Numbered from the stretch's first letter, positions 17,384-26,430 are shown. The stretch: DNA of 64,000 nucleotides from Pseudomonas sp. MYb60 (GCF_002979555.1 NZ_PCOZ01000003.1:248001-312000), one strand, 5' to 3'. The notes: a model not told the origin generated them from the sequence alone. Numbers and translations: made by a program.

Positions 17384-19468
17384 ATGCGTACTATTGATGG
17401 TTCTTCAAAGCAGTACGCCTTTCTCTCGGGTGGCGGTGAGATCGGGCAGCGCATGCGCACCCACGATTGGGCTGCCAGCCCTCTAGGGCCGCTGGACACT
17501 TGGCCACAATCGCTGAGATCCATGGTCTCCACCTGTTTGAACTCCCCCGTGCTGGGTACAGTGCTGTGGGGGCCAGACCTGCTGATGCTCTACAACGATG
17601 CTTACATCCCTTCGTTGGCAGATCGTCACCCCGATGCCCTGGGCAGGCCCGTTGCAGAAGTCTGGGGGGCGGCCTGGGAACACGTCTGCGCACCTTTCTA
17701 TCATTGCCTGCAGACGGGCGAGGGTTTCTCGCAAGTCGACGTCGAATTGCCGATGGTTCGGCGGGGAAAACCGGAGCTCACCTATTGGAGCTTCAGCGCG
17801 GCGCCCATTCGTGGCGAAGACGGCACCATCGTCGGGCTCTTCAACCAGGGGCTGGAAATCACGGAGACCGTTCGCCGAGAACGAGAGCGCTTGCAAATCG
17901 AAGCGCAATTGCAGGCGTTGAACGAAACACTGGAACAGCAGATCCAGCAACGTAATCTCGAACTCAACCAGCTTTGGCATACCTCTCCTGATTTGCTTCT
18001 GGTCATCGATTTCCAGGGGGTATTCCTGCGGGTCAACCCCTCGTGGACGGCCTTGCTGGGTTATCAACCCGACGAGTTGGTGGGTCATCATGTCAACGAG
18101 TTTGTCGTGGAAGATGATCACGACGAAACCATCGAAGCTTATGTCCTCGCGGCCAACGGCGGGACGCCCCGCGTGGTGAACCGATACCGGCATAAGGATG
18201 GATCTTTGCGCTGGTTTTCCTGGGTGGCTGCACCTGCCGGCGACGTCACTTACGCTACCGGGCGTGACGTCACCTCGGAGAAAGGGCAAGCGCAAGCGTT
18301 GAAACGCGCTGAGGAGGCATTGCGTCAGTCGCAGAAACTGGAAGCCATCGGGCAGCTCACCGGCGGCGTCGCCCACGACTTCAATAACCTCCTGACGGTT
18401 ATCAAATCCTCCGCAGACATGCTGAAAAAGCCGGACTTGCCCGGCCCGCGTCGTCAACGCTACGTCGGCGCCATTTCAGAAACGGTCGATCGGGCGGCCA
18501 AGCTGACCTCACAACTGCTCTCCTTCGCCAGACGACAAGCACTCAAGCCCGAGATTTTCGCAGCCTGTGACAGGGTCAAATCCCTCTCCGGCATGATGGA
18601 AACGTTGACGGGCTCCTTGATCAAGATCGTGACGGATCTACCTGACGAGCAATTGTTTGTAGAGGCTGACATCAGTCAATACGAAACGGCACTGGTCAAC
18701 ATGGCGCTGAACGGCAGAGATTCCATGGGCGGTGAAGGCCAACTGACGATCAACGTTCAACGGGTCGAGCAGATTCCTGCCTTGAGGGAGCAGCCGGCCA
18801 TTGGCGGATCATTTGTAGCGGTGTCGATCACCGACGCGGGTGTCGGGATTGCCAACGATCGGTTCTCTGAAATTTTCGAACCTTTCTTTACCACCAAGCG
18901 AATCGGTCACGGCACCGGTCTAGGCCTCTCTCAGGTCTTCGGGTTCGCAAAGCAGTCTGGCGGAGAGGTCACGGTTCAGAGCGAGATAGGGCGTGGCAGT
19001 ACGTTCACGTTGTACCTGCCCAGGGTCGAGAAGCCTGCCCCCCCGACTATTCTGGAGGAGCAAGAAGGTGTGCTGGAAGGCCACGGCACCTGTGTACTGG
19101 TGGTTGAAGACAATATTGATGTCGGTACCCTCGCCGTGCATTCCCTGATCGACCTGGGCTACGTACCGGTGCTGGCTGCCAACGCAGATGAAGCCCTGGC
19201 GGCACTGGAGGCCAATGCCGATCGCTTTGATGTGGTTTTTTCCGACGTGGTCATGCCAGGAATGAACGGCGTCGATCTTGCCCGCAGAATACGCGAGCAG
19301 TATCACGATCTCCCCGTTCTGCTCACCTCAGGGTATAGCCACATGCTGGCTCACAATGGTGCCTACGACTTTGAACTGCTGCATAAGCCCTATTCCATTG
19401 ACCAACTGTCGCGACGTTTGCGCAAAGTGGCAGACTTGAAGCGACGTAAACGGATACAGAGCACTTGA
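17384..19468 (+). CDS. hybrid sensor histidine kinase/response regulator
   Basis: 694 residues without membrane spans. Order: PAS-like domain (about 20-165, DWAASPLGPLDTWP start), coiled linker (170-200), PAS domain (about 200-300, SPDLLLVIDFQG), dimerisation/phosphoacceptor region with H331 in GGVAHDFNNLL, ATPase domain with N and G boxes (NMALNGRDS, DAGVGIAND, GTGLGLSQVFGF), and a receiver (about 570-690) with phospho-acceptor D621 in FSDVVMPGMNG and the HKPYS lysine. A cytoplasmic signalling protein; no partner regulator is adjacent. The signal is unknown. Confidence 0.9.
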   Translation: MRTIDGSSKQYAFLSGGGEIGQRMRTHDWAASPLGPLDTWPQSLRSMVSTCLNSPVLGTVLWGPDLLMLYNDAYIPSLADRHPDALGRPVAEVWGAAWEHVCAPFYHCLQTGEGFSQVDVELPMVRRGKPELTYWSFSAAPIRGEDGTIVGLFNQGLEITETVRRERERLQIEAQLQALNETLEQQIQQRNLELNQLWHTSPDLLLVIDFQGVFLRVNPSWTALLGYQPDELVGHHVNEFVVEDDHDETIEAYVLAANGGTPRVVNRYRHKDGSLRWFSWVAAPAGDVTYATGRDVTSEKGQAQALKRAEEALRQSQKLEAIGQLTGGVAHDFNNLLTVIKSSADMLKKPDLPGPRRQRYVGAISETVDRAAKLTSQLLSFARRQALKPEIFAACDRVKSLSGMMETLTGSLIKIVTDLPDEQLFVEADISQYETALVNMALNGRDSMGGEGQLTINVQRVEQIPALREQPAIGGSFVAVSITDAGVGIANDRFSEIFEPFFTTKRIGHGTGLGLSQVFGFAKQSGGEVTVQSEIGRGSTFTLYLPRVEKPAPPTILEEQEGVLEGHGTCVLVVEDNIDVGTLAVHSLIDLGYVPVLAANADEALAALEANADRFDVVFSDVVMPGMNGVDLARRIREQYHDLPVLLTSGYSHMLAHNGAYDFELLHKPYSIDQLSRRLRKVADLKRRKRIQST

Positions 19469-19538
19469 TCTCCTGCCTGGACGCAATGACGTTCATGGCT
19501 TGGACAATCGACTCAAAGAACCGAAAGGAGCGATCGCA

Positions 19539-19958
19539 ATGCGCAACTTTTCCATTCAACGTATCGATCATGTTGTGCTCAGGGTGCGGGACATGGAGCG
19601 CAGCCTGGCGTTCTACACGTCTGTACTGGGATGTGAAGTGAGAAAACGCCGTGACGACCTTGGCCTGATTCACCTGAGCGCCGGTACCTCCCTGATAGAC
19701 CTGGTTGATGTTACCGGGCCAATCGGTCGTCAGGGTGGGCAGCCGGCGGGTAAGCAGGAACACAACGTCGATCACTTCTGCCTTCGCGTCGAGCCGTTCG
19801 ATGAACAGGCCATTCTGCGCCACCTGGCGAGTGCCGGTGTGCCCGCTGAAGCGGCCGAGATGCGATATGGCGCGGAGGGAACAGGCTTGTCGATTTACCT
19901 CAGCGACCCTGATGACAACCAGGTCGAATTAAAGGGCCCTGCTCTGCAGCCGGCTTGA
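19539..19958 (+). CDS. VOC (glyoxalase/dioxygenase-like) family protein
   Basis: 139 residues forming two beta-alpha-beta-beta-beta modules. Metal-ligand positions are visible: H10 in IDHVVLRVRDMERS, a central H in VDHFCLRVEP, and E in DDNQVELKGP. AAAGGAG is eight bases before the ATG. Such small VOC proteins include glyoxalases and resistance proteins; the substrate cannot be told. Confidence 0.85.
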   Translation: MRNFSIQRIDHVVLRVRDMERSLAFYTSVLGCEVRKRRDDLGLIHLSAGTSLIDLVDVTGPIGRQGGQPAGKQEHNVDHFCLRVEPFDEQAILRHLASAGVPAEAAEMRYGAEGTGLSIYLSDPDDNQVELKGPALQPA

Positions 19959-19974
19959 TGACCGTATGACCCGT

Positions 19975-20002
19975 CGAAAAAACCCGGCACAGCGGCCGGG
20001 TT
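19975..20002 (-). terminator. Rho-independent terminator for the leftward acidic protein gene
   Basis: AACCCGGC-ACAGCG-GCCGGGTT with six A on the left, which is a U-tract when read leftward. It sits 18 bases after the stop of the 65-residue gene and may also stop the rightward VOC transcript. Confidence 0.8.
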
Positions 20003-20019
20003 CGTTACGCGAAAAAACG

Positions 20020-20217
20020 TCAGTTGTCTGGATGCTCAGGCGCGACTGAATCAGCGGCGTCCACATCCGACATGTCTTCTTCCAGCGGCGCTTCGTCGTC
20101 TGGCGGCAGCGGGATGTTGTCCTCGTCACGTTGCGGATCGTGCCCCGTCTCGTTGTCCGTACCGCGGGTGACGTCCTGCTGGGAAATGTTGCCAGGGGCA
20201 TTCTCATTGATTTCCAT
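20020..20217 (-). CDS. small acidic hypothetical protein (65 aa)
   Basis: 65 residues, about a third Asp/Glu, with many Pro and Asn (NIPLPPDDEAPLEEDMSDVD), so probably disordered. GGAG lies about 10 bases before the ATG and a good terminator follows, which supports a real gene. No family or role recognised. Confidence 0.6.
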   Translation of the reverse strand: MEINENAPGNISQQDVTRGTDNETGHDPQRDEDNIPLPPDDEAPLEEDMSDVDAADSVAPEHPDN

Positions 20218-20438
20218 GCTGGTACTCCGTTCTAACGCTCGGGATATCCGCGCTTAATCATGAGAGGTGGCAGGCCGCTACGAGTGCCGGCCATGAGACG
20301 AACGGTGATGGCTACACAAAAGCCCGTGATACCGGGTTGAGATCGGAAAACCGTGTCGCGCAAAACCGCCTGGGTCTCTCAGCCCCCCCTCCACTCTGCT
20401 ATCGTGGCGCCCTCCTTGCGCAACGGAAGCGTCCCCAC

Positions 20439-20765
20439 ATGAAACCCTGGAAGATTGCCGTATTTACCAACCTGGCCTTGATCGGTCACCCAGCCTGCGC
20501 AGCCGAAAACAATAACCCGGTCCAAGGGGCGCTGATGCTCACGTCAGTCGCGCCCTTTGTGTTGGTCTCCGGCGCCACGGCACTCACCTCTGCGATCCCG
20601 GACGCGTTCAAGTCGTCCAAGAGCGATGCCCTTGTGTTCATTGGTTCCGAAGGCGAAATCCGCGGGGTGCAGTTTGAACGCGCGTCGCGCTATTACCGTT
20701 CAACCTACGGTGCACCGTTGATGTCCGACATGCAGTTGGCCATGGCGATTGCAGCGGCGAATTGA
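20439..20765 (+). CDS. DUF2388 family secreted protein
   Basis: 108 residues. Signal peptide of about 21 residues (ends PACA), then a short periplasmic domain. The block DALVFIGSEGEIRGVQFERASRYYR and the end SDMQLAMAIAA fit the Pseudomonas DUF2388 family, whose members share FVASEGxIRGAxLEAAL and SDLxLAxAIL. Function unknown. Start chosen at the signal-peptide methionine; the in-frame extension is arginine-rich. Confidence 0.75.
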   Translation: MKPWKIAVFTNLALIGHPACAAENNNPVQGALMLTSVAPFVLVSGATALTSAIPDAFKSSKSDALVFIGSEGEIRGVQFERASRYYRSTYGAPLMSDMQLAMAIAAAN

Positions 20766-20878
20766 GCCTGGACGGACAGGCAGCCATGACTTAGTTCGAT
20801 TTGCGGACTGGCGCTTCAGCGCAGCTGAAAGACGCATTCATAGACTTTTATTCCACAAATCTCACATAACAGGACTTG

Positions 20879-20921
20879 TATTCCATGGAATATATGTACA
20901 GTATGGACTTATTGTACATAT
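20879..20921 (+). promoter_or_regulatory. double palindromic operator before the amino-acid catabolic operon
   Basis: Two adjoining dyads. TATTCCATGGAATA (20879-20892) is a perfect 14-base palindrome. ATATGTACA (20892-20900) and TGTACATAT (20913-20921) are a perfect 9-bp inverted repeat around 12 bases. The second ends 15 bases before the first ATG of the operon, so a bound protein would block transcription or translation start. The DauR-like gene at the operon end is the obvious candidate ligand. Confidence 0.7.
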
Positions 20922-20936
20922 TTGCAGGCATGGATC

Positions 20937-22073
20937 ATGGCAACAACCGAGACAACCAGTCTTCCTTCCCACACGCCGGGAACCACCCATACCCTGCTCA
21001 AGCACAGCTTTGGCGGCGCTGACGCAGCACGCAGTGCCTACCTGCAAGCAGGCACCCACGCCGATGAACACCCCGGTTTGCTCGTGCTTCAACACGTCAT
21101 TGGCCAGCTTCAGGTCTTGGAGCAACAGGGGCGCATCCTCGGTCACATCGTGATCGTCCCGTTTGCCAACCCGGTAGGTCTGGGCCAGCAGGTCTTCGGG
21201 CAGATGGTGGGACGCTACAACCTGGCAAACGGCGAGAACTTCAATCGCAATTTTCCCGACATCACCCAGCGTCTGATTGCAGAACTGAAGCACAACCCTC
21301 CCGCAAAAAATGACCTGCCCGCCATCAAGGCGCTGTTTGCCAAGGCACTCACTGCCAGCGCACCGAACGAAACCGTGGCCGCCAACAAGTACTGGCTGCT
21401 CAAGCAAGCGCTGGAGCACGACATCCTGCTGGACCTGCATTGCGACACATCGAGCATCCTGCATATCTACGCCAACCTGAACCAGCGCCAGCGCGCCCTT
21501 GACCTTGCCGTCGCCACCGGCGTTGACGCGGTGTTCCTGGAGGATGAAGCCGGCGGTCTGCCGCTGGATGAGTGCTACGCCAAGGCCTGGAAAGAAGTAC
21601 TCAAGCTCGACCTGGTAGACACCGCGCACCTGGGCTTTTCCGCCACCCTGGAACTGCGCGGCCAGGCCGATGTGGACGACGACATCGCCGCCGAAGACGC
21701 CCGCGGAATCATTCGTTTCTTTCAGCGTGAAGGCCTGGTTGAAGCGGGCGCGGACGCGGTCGAGGCGCCCTGCCGTTCGCCAGTCACCGTGTATCCGCTG
21801 GAAGGCGTATCGCACCTCCTGGCGCCGGCAACAGGCATCGTCGCCTGGAAGAAACAGATTGGTGACGCCGTCGAGGTCGATGAAGTAATAGCGCAGATCG
21901 TGCCGGTGGACGGCGTCCTCGGCGCCCCTCGCTACGCGGTGTTGAGCAATGTCAGCGGCCGACTGATCGCCCGCCATCACGTCAAACTCGCCCGCTCCGG
22001 GCAGAAGATTGGAATGCTTGCCGGCACCACGCCCTTGCCGGAGAGACAAACAGGGAAGCTGATGGGCCTATAA
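20937..22073 (+). CDS. succinylglutamate desuccinylase/aspartoacylase family deacylase
   Basis: 378-residue zinc hydrolase of the M14/AstE-ASPA group. Zinc ligands are H41 and E44 in GTHADEHPG and a histidine in LLDLHCD. The C-terminal 90 residues are a beta-barrel hammerhead-like domain (LLAPATGIVAWKKQIGDAVEVDEVIAQI). Members cleave N-acyl amino acids or amides. First gene of a five-gene run with a binding protein, an ornithine-cyclodeaminase homologue and a PLP enzyme, so it probably releases an amino acid from an acylated or amide form. ATG 20937 is chosen; a TTG five codons earlier is possible. Confidence 0.85.
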   Translation: MATTETTSLPSHTPGTTHTLLKHSFGGADAARSAYLQAGTHADEHPGLLVLQHVIGQLQVLEQQGRILGHIVIVPFANPVGLGQQVFGQMVGRYNLANGENFNRNFPDITQRLIAELKHNPPAKNDLPAIKALFAKALTASAPNETVAANKYWLLKQALEHDILLDLHCDTSSILHIYANLNQRQRALDLAVATGVDAVFLEDEAGGLPLDECYAKAWKEVLKLDLVDTAHLGFSATLELRGQADVDDDIAAEDARGIIRFFQREGLVEAGADAVEAPCRSPVTVYPLEGVSHLLAPATGIVAWKKQIGDAVEVDEVIAQIVPVDGVLGAPRYAVLSNVSGRLIARHHVKLARSGQKIGMLAGTTPLPERQTGKLMGL

Positions 22074-22159
22074 AAAACACCCGCTGCACTTTTTTCTACT
22101 GCCTTTGCCCGGCGAGCACCTTGCTCGCTCACAACAACTACAGACAGGTAAAGATCACG

Positions 22160-22927
22160 ATGAAACGCACGCTGCTACTCACCAGCCTTTTGCTTGGACT
22201 TTCCAGCGCCCACGCCGCCGATGCAGTAAAGATCGGCATCGAGGCCGCTTACCCGCCGTTTGCCTATAAGCAATCCAACGGCGAGCTGGCCGGGTTCGAC
22301 TACGACATCGGCAATGCGCTGTGCAAACAGATGCAGGTGCAATGCACATGGGTCGAACAGGAATACGACGGCCTGATCCCTTCGCTCAAAGTGCGCAAGG
22401 TGGACGCCGTGCTGTCGTCGTTGTCGATCACCGCCGATCGCAAGAAATCCGTGGATTTCACCGTCCCTTACTACAAAAGCGCCGCGCGCCTGGCGATGAA
22501 AAGCGGCACGGCAGTGAGCGGCGACTTGTCCGGGCTGGCCGGCAAGCGCATCGGCGTACAGCGTTCAAGCATCCATGACCGTTTCGCGTCACAGGTCATG
22601 GCGGCCAAGGGCGCCGAGATCGTGCGCTACAGCTCGCAGAACGAAATCTATCTGGACCTGCAATCCGGTCGCCTGGACGGCACCCTCGCCGACGATGTGA
22701 TCCTTGACCAGACGTTCTTGAAGAAACCCGCCGGCACCGGCTTTGCCTTCGTCGGCCCCAAGCTGACCGATCCAGCGTACTTCGGCGACGGTATCGGCAT
22801 TGCCGTGCGCAAGGGTGACAGCTCGCTGGCCGAGCGTTTCAACGCAGCCATCAGTGCCTTGCGCAGCGATGGCCGTTATCAGGCGATCAATGCCAAGTAC
22901 TTCGACTTTGACGTCTACGGCGAATAA
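22160..22927 (+). CDS. amino acid ABC transporter periplasmic binding protein (ArgT/AotJ type)
   Basis: 255 residues. Signal peptide of about 20 residues ending SAHA, then the polar amino acid binding fold: KIGIEAAYPPFAYKQSNGELAGFDYDIGNALC, SLSITADRKKSVDFTVPYY and the R-rich hinge KRIGVQRSS. Closest in look to the arginine/ornithine/lysine binders. There is no permease or ATPase in the operon, so it must feed a transporter encoded elsewhere. The ATG after AAAGATCACG is chosen from the signal peptide. Confidence 0.9.
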   Translation: MKRTLLLTSLLLGLSSAHAADAVKIGIEAAYPPFAYKQSNGELAGFDYDIGNALCKQMQVQCTWVEQEYDGLIPSLKVRKVDAVLSSLSITADRKKSVDFTVPYYKSAARLAMKSGTAVSGDLSGLAGKRIGVQRSSIHDRFASQVMAAKGAEIVRYSSQNEIYLDLQSGRLDGTLADDVILDQTFLKKPAGTGFAFVGPKLTDPAYFGDGIGIAVRKGDSSLAERFNAAISALRSDGRYQAINAKYFDFDVYGE

Positions 22928-22958
22928 GCCGTCCCACCCCTGACAAGAGCACGCAGCA

Positions 22959-23915
22959 ATGGCCGATAACCACCCTCACCCGCAGGTCCTGCACGAGGAC
23001 GACATCAAGGAACTGCTCCAGCACATCGACGTGCGTGACGCGATGCGCCGGTTGTTCAAGGCACTGTCACAAGGCAGCGCTGTTCAACCGCCGCAACAGG
23101 TGGTCGAATTTGCCAAGGGCGGCGACTTCATCAATTACCTGGGCGTGTTGAATGACGAACACGTCTACGGCATCAAGACTTCGCCCTACATCCCCACCCC
23201 GGGTCGCCCCATCGTCACCGCCTGGACCCTGCTGATGTCCATGCACACCGGCCGCCCGCTGCTGCTGGCCGAGTCGGGCTACCTGACCGCCCTGCGCACC
23301 GCCGCGACCACCGCGCTGGCAGTGGATCACCTGGCCCCCAGACAGGCGACCCGCCTGGCAATTGTCGGCAGCGGCCCCGTGGCGCTGGCGCACTTGAAGT
23401 TCGTGCAGGATTTGCGTGACTGGGAAAAAATCTCGGTGTACTCCCTGGAAATGGGCGCCATGGAACCTGAACAACGCGCAGCCATCGAGGCGATGGACCC
23501 GCGCATTGTGCTCTGCGAGGTGCAATCGAAGGCCACCGCCAATGCCGATGTGGTGATGTTGTGCACCTCATCCCCGAAACCGGTGCTGGCGCTCAATACC
23601 TTGAGCAAGCCGACCTTGATCACCTCCATCAGTACCAATGCGTTCCGCGCCCACGAAGTGCATCCGGACGAGCTGTCCAAAATGGATGTGTACTGTGACT
23701 ACCTGAAAACCACGCCGGCATCGGCGGGTGAAATGGTGTTGGCCACCGAAAGTGGCGTGTGGAACGAAAAGGCGATCCTGGGCGACCTTGCCGAACTTGA
23801 ATCGGGCACCGCTGCCCTCCCGAATTACAGCCGCCACGTGTTCTTCCGTTCCATTGGCCTAGGCCTGGAAGACGTTGCCATTGCGCTGGAACTGCACAAG
23901 CTGCTGCGCGGCTGA
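22959..23915 (+). CDS. ornithine cyclodeaminase / mu-crystallin family enzyme (DauB-like)
   Basis: 318 residues, NAD(P)-dependent. The Rossmann motif GSGPVALAHLKF (about 132-143) follows the substrate-binding segment GYLTALRTAATTALAV. Family members include ornithine cyclodeaminase, ketimine reductases and DauB, which turns 2-ketoarginine and ammonia into L-arginine in P. aeruginosa. The downstream DauR-like gene makes the last reading attractive. Exact substrate unknown. Confidence 0.85.
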   Translation: MADNHPHPQVLHEDDIKELLQHIDVRDAMRRLFKALSQGSAVQPPQQVVEFAKGGDFINYLGVLNDEHVYGIKTSPYIPTPGRPIVTAWTLLMSMHTGRPLLLAESGYLTALRTAATTALAVDHLAPRQATRLAIVGSGPVALAHLKFVQDLRDWEKISVYSLEMGAMEPEQRAAIEAMDPRIVLCEVQSKATANADVVMLCTSSPKPVLALNTLSKPTLITSISTNAFRAHEVHPDELSKMDVYCDYLKTTPASAGEMVLATESGVWNEKAILGDLAELESGTAALPNYSRHVFFRSIGLGLEDVAIALELHKLLRG

Positions 23916-23943
23916 CCCTCAAAACCACTGATCAGGATTGCTC

Positions 23944-25062
23944 ATGAAAATAAAAGAATTCGGCGTTGAAATCTGGATGAACGCCTATGAAACCAAGTGC
24001 CGGTACAACTTGGCCGAGACCTGTGTCGAATCGATCACGATCGAGCAATTACTGGACTTTGCCGGCAAGAAAGACACCATCCTCAGCGAATTGCTGCCGA
24101 TGAAAATGACCTACGGCGCCATCGAAGGATCGGATCGCCTGCGCGACAACGTGGCGCAGCTCTACACCGATCAAGCCAGGGAGAATGTGATCATCACCCA
24201 CGGCGCCATCGGCGCGAATGCGCTGATCCACGAAACCCTGGTGGAGCCCGGTGACCACGTGATCTCGGTCTCACCGACCTACCAGCAGCATTACTCGATA
24301 CCCGAGAGCTATGGCGCTGAGGTCTCGATCCTGCGACTGCGTGAAGAGAACGCCTTCCTGCCAGACCTGGAAGAACTGCGCGCCATGGCTCGCCCGGGCA
24401 CGAAACTGATCGCCATCAACAACCCGAACAATCCTACCGGTTCGCTGATGGACCGTGCGCTGCTGGAACAGATCGTCGAGATTGCGCGTTCGGTTGGCGC
24501 CTACCTGCTGTGTGACGAGGTGTACCGCGGCATCGACCAGGAAGGTGACGGCTTCACCGTAGCGATTGCCGACTTGTATGAAAAAGGCATCAGCACTGCC
24601 AGCATGTCCAAGGCGTTCTCCCTCGCGGGCCTGCGCCTGGGCTGGATCGTCGCGCCCGTGGAGGTGATTCACGCGGTGTCCATCCACCGCGACTACAACA
24701 CCATCAGCGTCGGCATGCTGGATGACCATTTCGCCTCCATCGCCCTGGAAAACAAAGACAAGATCCTGGCTCGCAACCAGCACATCACCCGTACCAACCT
24801 GGCGATGCTCGACCAGTGGATTGCGGCTGAACCGAAGGTCTCCTACGTCAAGCCCAAGTCGGGTACCACTGCCCTGCTGAAAATCGACACGGTGCTGTCG
24901 TCCAGGGACTTTTGCGTGAAACTGCTGGAAGGCAAAGGCGTGATGTTCACGCCTGGCAGCGCACTGGATATCGAAGGCTACGTGCGCATCGGCTATGCGA
25001 ACAACCCCGAGGTGATGAAGGCAGGTTTGCAGAAAGTCTCGGAGTTCCTCGCCGAACTGTGA
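23944..25062 (+). CDS. PLP-dependent aminotransferase-fold enzyme
   Basis: 372 residues of fold type I, class I/II. The Schiff-base lysine is K223 in SMSKAFSLAGLRLGW. The cofactor motif NNPNNPTG and the DEVYRG aspartate are present, and the last block has YVRIGYANN with the carboxylate-binding arginine. It may be a transaminase for a basic amino acid. Some enzymes annotated this way act as lyases (canavanine gamma-lyase is a possibility I cannot test here). Fourth gene of the operon; a strong hairpin follows it. Confidence 0.85.
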   Translation: MKIKEFGVEIWMNAYETKCRYNLAETCVESITIEQLLDFAGKKDTILSELLPMKMTYGAIEGSDRLRDNVAQLYTDQARENVIITHGAIGANALIHETLVEPGDHVISVSPTYQQHYSIPESYGAEVSILRLREENAFLPDLEELRAMARPGTKLIAINNPNNPTGSLMDRALLEQIVEIARSVGAYLLCDEVYRGIDQEGDGFTVAIADLYEKGISTASMSKAFSLAGLRLGWIVAPVEVIHAVSIHRDYNTISVGMLDDHFASIALENKDKILARNQHITRTNLAMLDQWIAAEPKVSYVKPKSGTTALLKIDTVLSSRDFCVKLLEGKGVMFTPGSALDIEGYVRIGYANNPEVMKAGLQKVSEFLAEL

Positions 25063-25082
25063 GTGCATGACGTTGCAAACCC

Positions 25083-25110
25083 GCGCCGGCTCTACCAGAG
25101 CCGGCGCTTT
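25083..25110 (+). terminator. hairpin between PLP enzyme and regulator genes
   Basis: GCGCCGGCTCT-ACC-AGAGCCGGCGC, a perfect 11-bp stem with a three-base loop, then only TTT. Its strength suggests partial termination, which would lower expression of the regulator relative to the enzymes. Confidence 0.7.
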
Positions 25111-25129
25111 GCAGGGCGGTACAGCTGAT

Positions 25130-25789
25130 ATGATGCCGGCCATGAAACCAGGGACGTTGTCGTCAGACATGAAAAAATTCGAAAACTACAAGGTGATTGC
25201 CGATTGCATCGCCACGCTGCTTTTCCCCCACGCCGAAGTGATCCTGCACGAGGTGCACAGCCAGACTGTGGTGCATATCGCCAACAATTTCTCCAAGCGC
25301 AAACTCGGAGATGACTCGGCACTGGACGAATTGCCGGGCGATTTCGACAGCGTCTCCACCCTGGGTCCCTACGAGAAGCTCAACTGGAACGGCCAGAAGG
25401 TCCGCTCCATCACCGCTGTTCTGCGCAATGACCACGGTGTTGCAGAAGTGCTGCTGTGCATCAACATCAATTTCTCGGTCCTCGAGCAGGCCAAGGATGC
25501 GCTCAATGCGTTCTTCCAGGTCAGCCGCCTGATCCCGCAGCCCGACGCACTGTTCCGCGATGATTGGCAGGAGCGTATCAACACCTTCCTGCACACCTGG
25601 CTCAACGAACGCCAACTCTCACTCAATACCCTGCGCATGAAAGAAAAACGCGCGTTGATCGAAGCCCTCTATGCCGAGGGCGCGTTCGATGGGCGCAGCG
25701 CCGCCGATTACCTGGCCAATGTGCTGAACATGGGCCGGGCAACGGTCTACAAGTACCTCAAGGAATTGCGCGAAAGCGACGCGGGTTGA
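25130..25789 (+). CDS. YheO/DauR-like transcriptional regulator (PAS + HTH)
   Basis: About 219 residues. N-terminal YheO-type PAS-like domain (about 15-130, PHAEVILHEVHSQTVVHIANNF) and C-terminal HTH (KEKRALIEALYAEGAFDGRSAADYLANVLNMGRATVYKYLKEL). DauR of P. aeruginosa has this layout and represses D-arginine catabolism genes. It is encoded at the end of the operon it probably controls. ATG 25130 has AGGGCGG upstream; 25142 and 25169 are other in-frame starts, and MKKFENYK at 25169 resembles family N-termini. Confidence 0.8.
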   Translation: MMPAMKPGTLSSDMKKFENYKVIADCIATLLFPHAEVILHEVHSQTVVHIANNFSKRKLGDDSALDELPGDFDSVSTLGPYEKLNWNGQKVRSITAVLRNDHGVAEVLLCININFSVLEQAKDALNAFFQVSRLIPQPDALFRDDWQERINTFLHTWLNERQLSLNTLRMKEKRALIEALYAEGAFDGRSAADYLANVLNMGRATVYKYLKELRESDAG

Positions 25790-25848
25790 CCGGCTGCGTG
25801 GTCAACAAACAGGTAGATGGGATGTGTCAGTAAGACCTGATTTACACC

Positions 25849-26430
25849 TCAGGAAGAAAACACTTCCCCACCCTGAACCGGCACCCTGCGCGGTTGCTGC
25901 TGCCAGGCCAGTTGCGTCTGCACCTGAGCCACGGCCTCCAGCACGCGATGGGTCCATTGCGCATCGTCCGGGCGCACCACCGCCACGCGGAACCCGTGGT
26001 GCTGACCTTCGGTCTTCACGCCCTCGGAATCGTCCACATGCAGGTCGATGTCAAAGGCGCTCGGCAGTTTCGACGGCGAGTTCACCATTCCGCGCTCACT
26101 CAAGGCCTCGGCGTGGCGCACGCTGTTGACCACGCCGTCGACGTGAATGCCATACAGCATCAGCCAGCGCCGGATGTAGGCCGGCGTGCGGCCTGAAGAG
26201 GTGTATACCCACACACTGCAATCCTGGCGACGCAGCTCGCGGATCAGCTCGCGCGTGCCCTGGCGCAGCGGTTCGCCGAACCAGCGGTGCAGGCATGCCG
26301 GCAGCTTGCTGGCTTCGACCGCGCTGTGATCCAGCTGACAGGCCAGGGTGTCATCGATATCGAACGAAATACGCACGCGTTGACGCTTGAACACGTCGTT
26401 GAGGCTGTCGAGCACTGCAATACTTCCCAT
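25849..26430 (-). CDS. HAD-superfamily phosphatase, coupled to Fic-like gene
   Basis: 193 residues with all four HAD motifs: I FDIDDT (nucleophile Asp about 24), II YTSSG, III lysine in SPSKLP, IV HVDDSEG. A small C1-type cap region lies between I and II. It should be a Mg-dependent phosphohydrolase; the substrate is unknown. Its ATG overlaps the stop codon of the Fic-like gene (TGATG), so the two are translated together. It is the last gene of the leftward run starting with pstS. Confidence 0.8.
   Translation of the reverse strand: MGSIAVLDSLNDVFKRQRVRISFDIDDTLACQLDHSAVEASKLPACLHRWFGEPLRQGTRELIRELRRQDCSVWVYTSSGRTPAYIRRWLMLYGIHVDGVVNSVRHAEALSERGMVNSPSKLPSAFDIDLHVDDSEGVKTEGQHHGFRVAVVRPDDAQWTHRVLEAVAQVQTQLAWQQQPRRVPVQGGEVFSS

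Noticed and set aside
14831..20002. CCGGGTTCG of the tRNA-Leu 3' end recurring near 19995 as a possible attR
   Set aside because: Only nine bases match and the second copy lies in a terminator stem. Too short for an attachment site.
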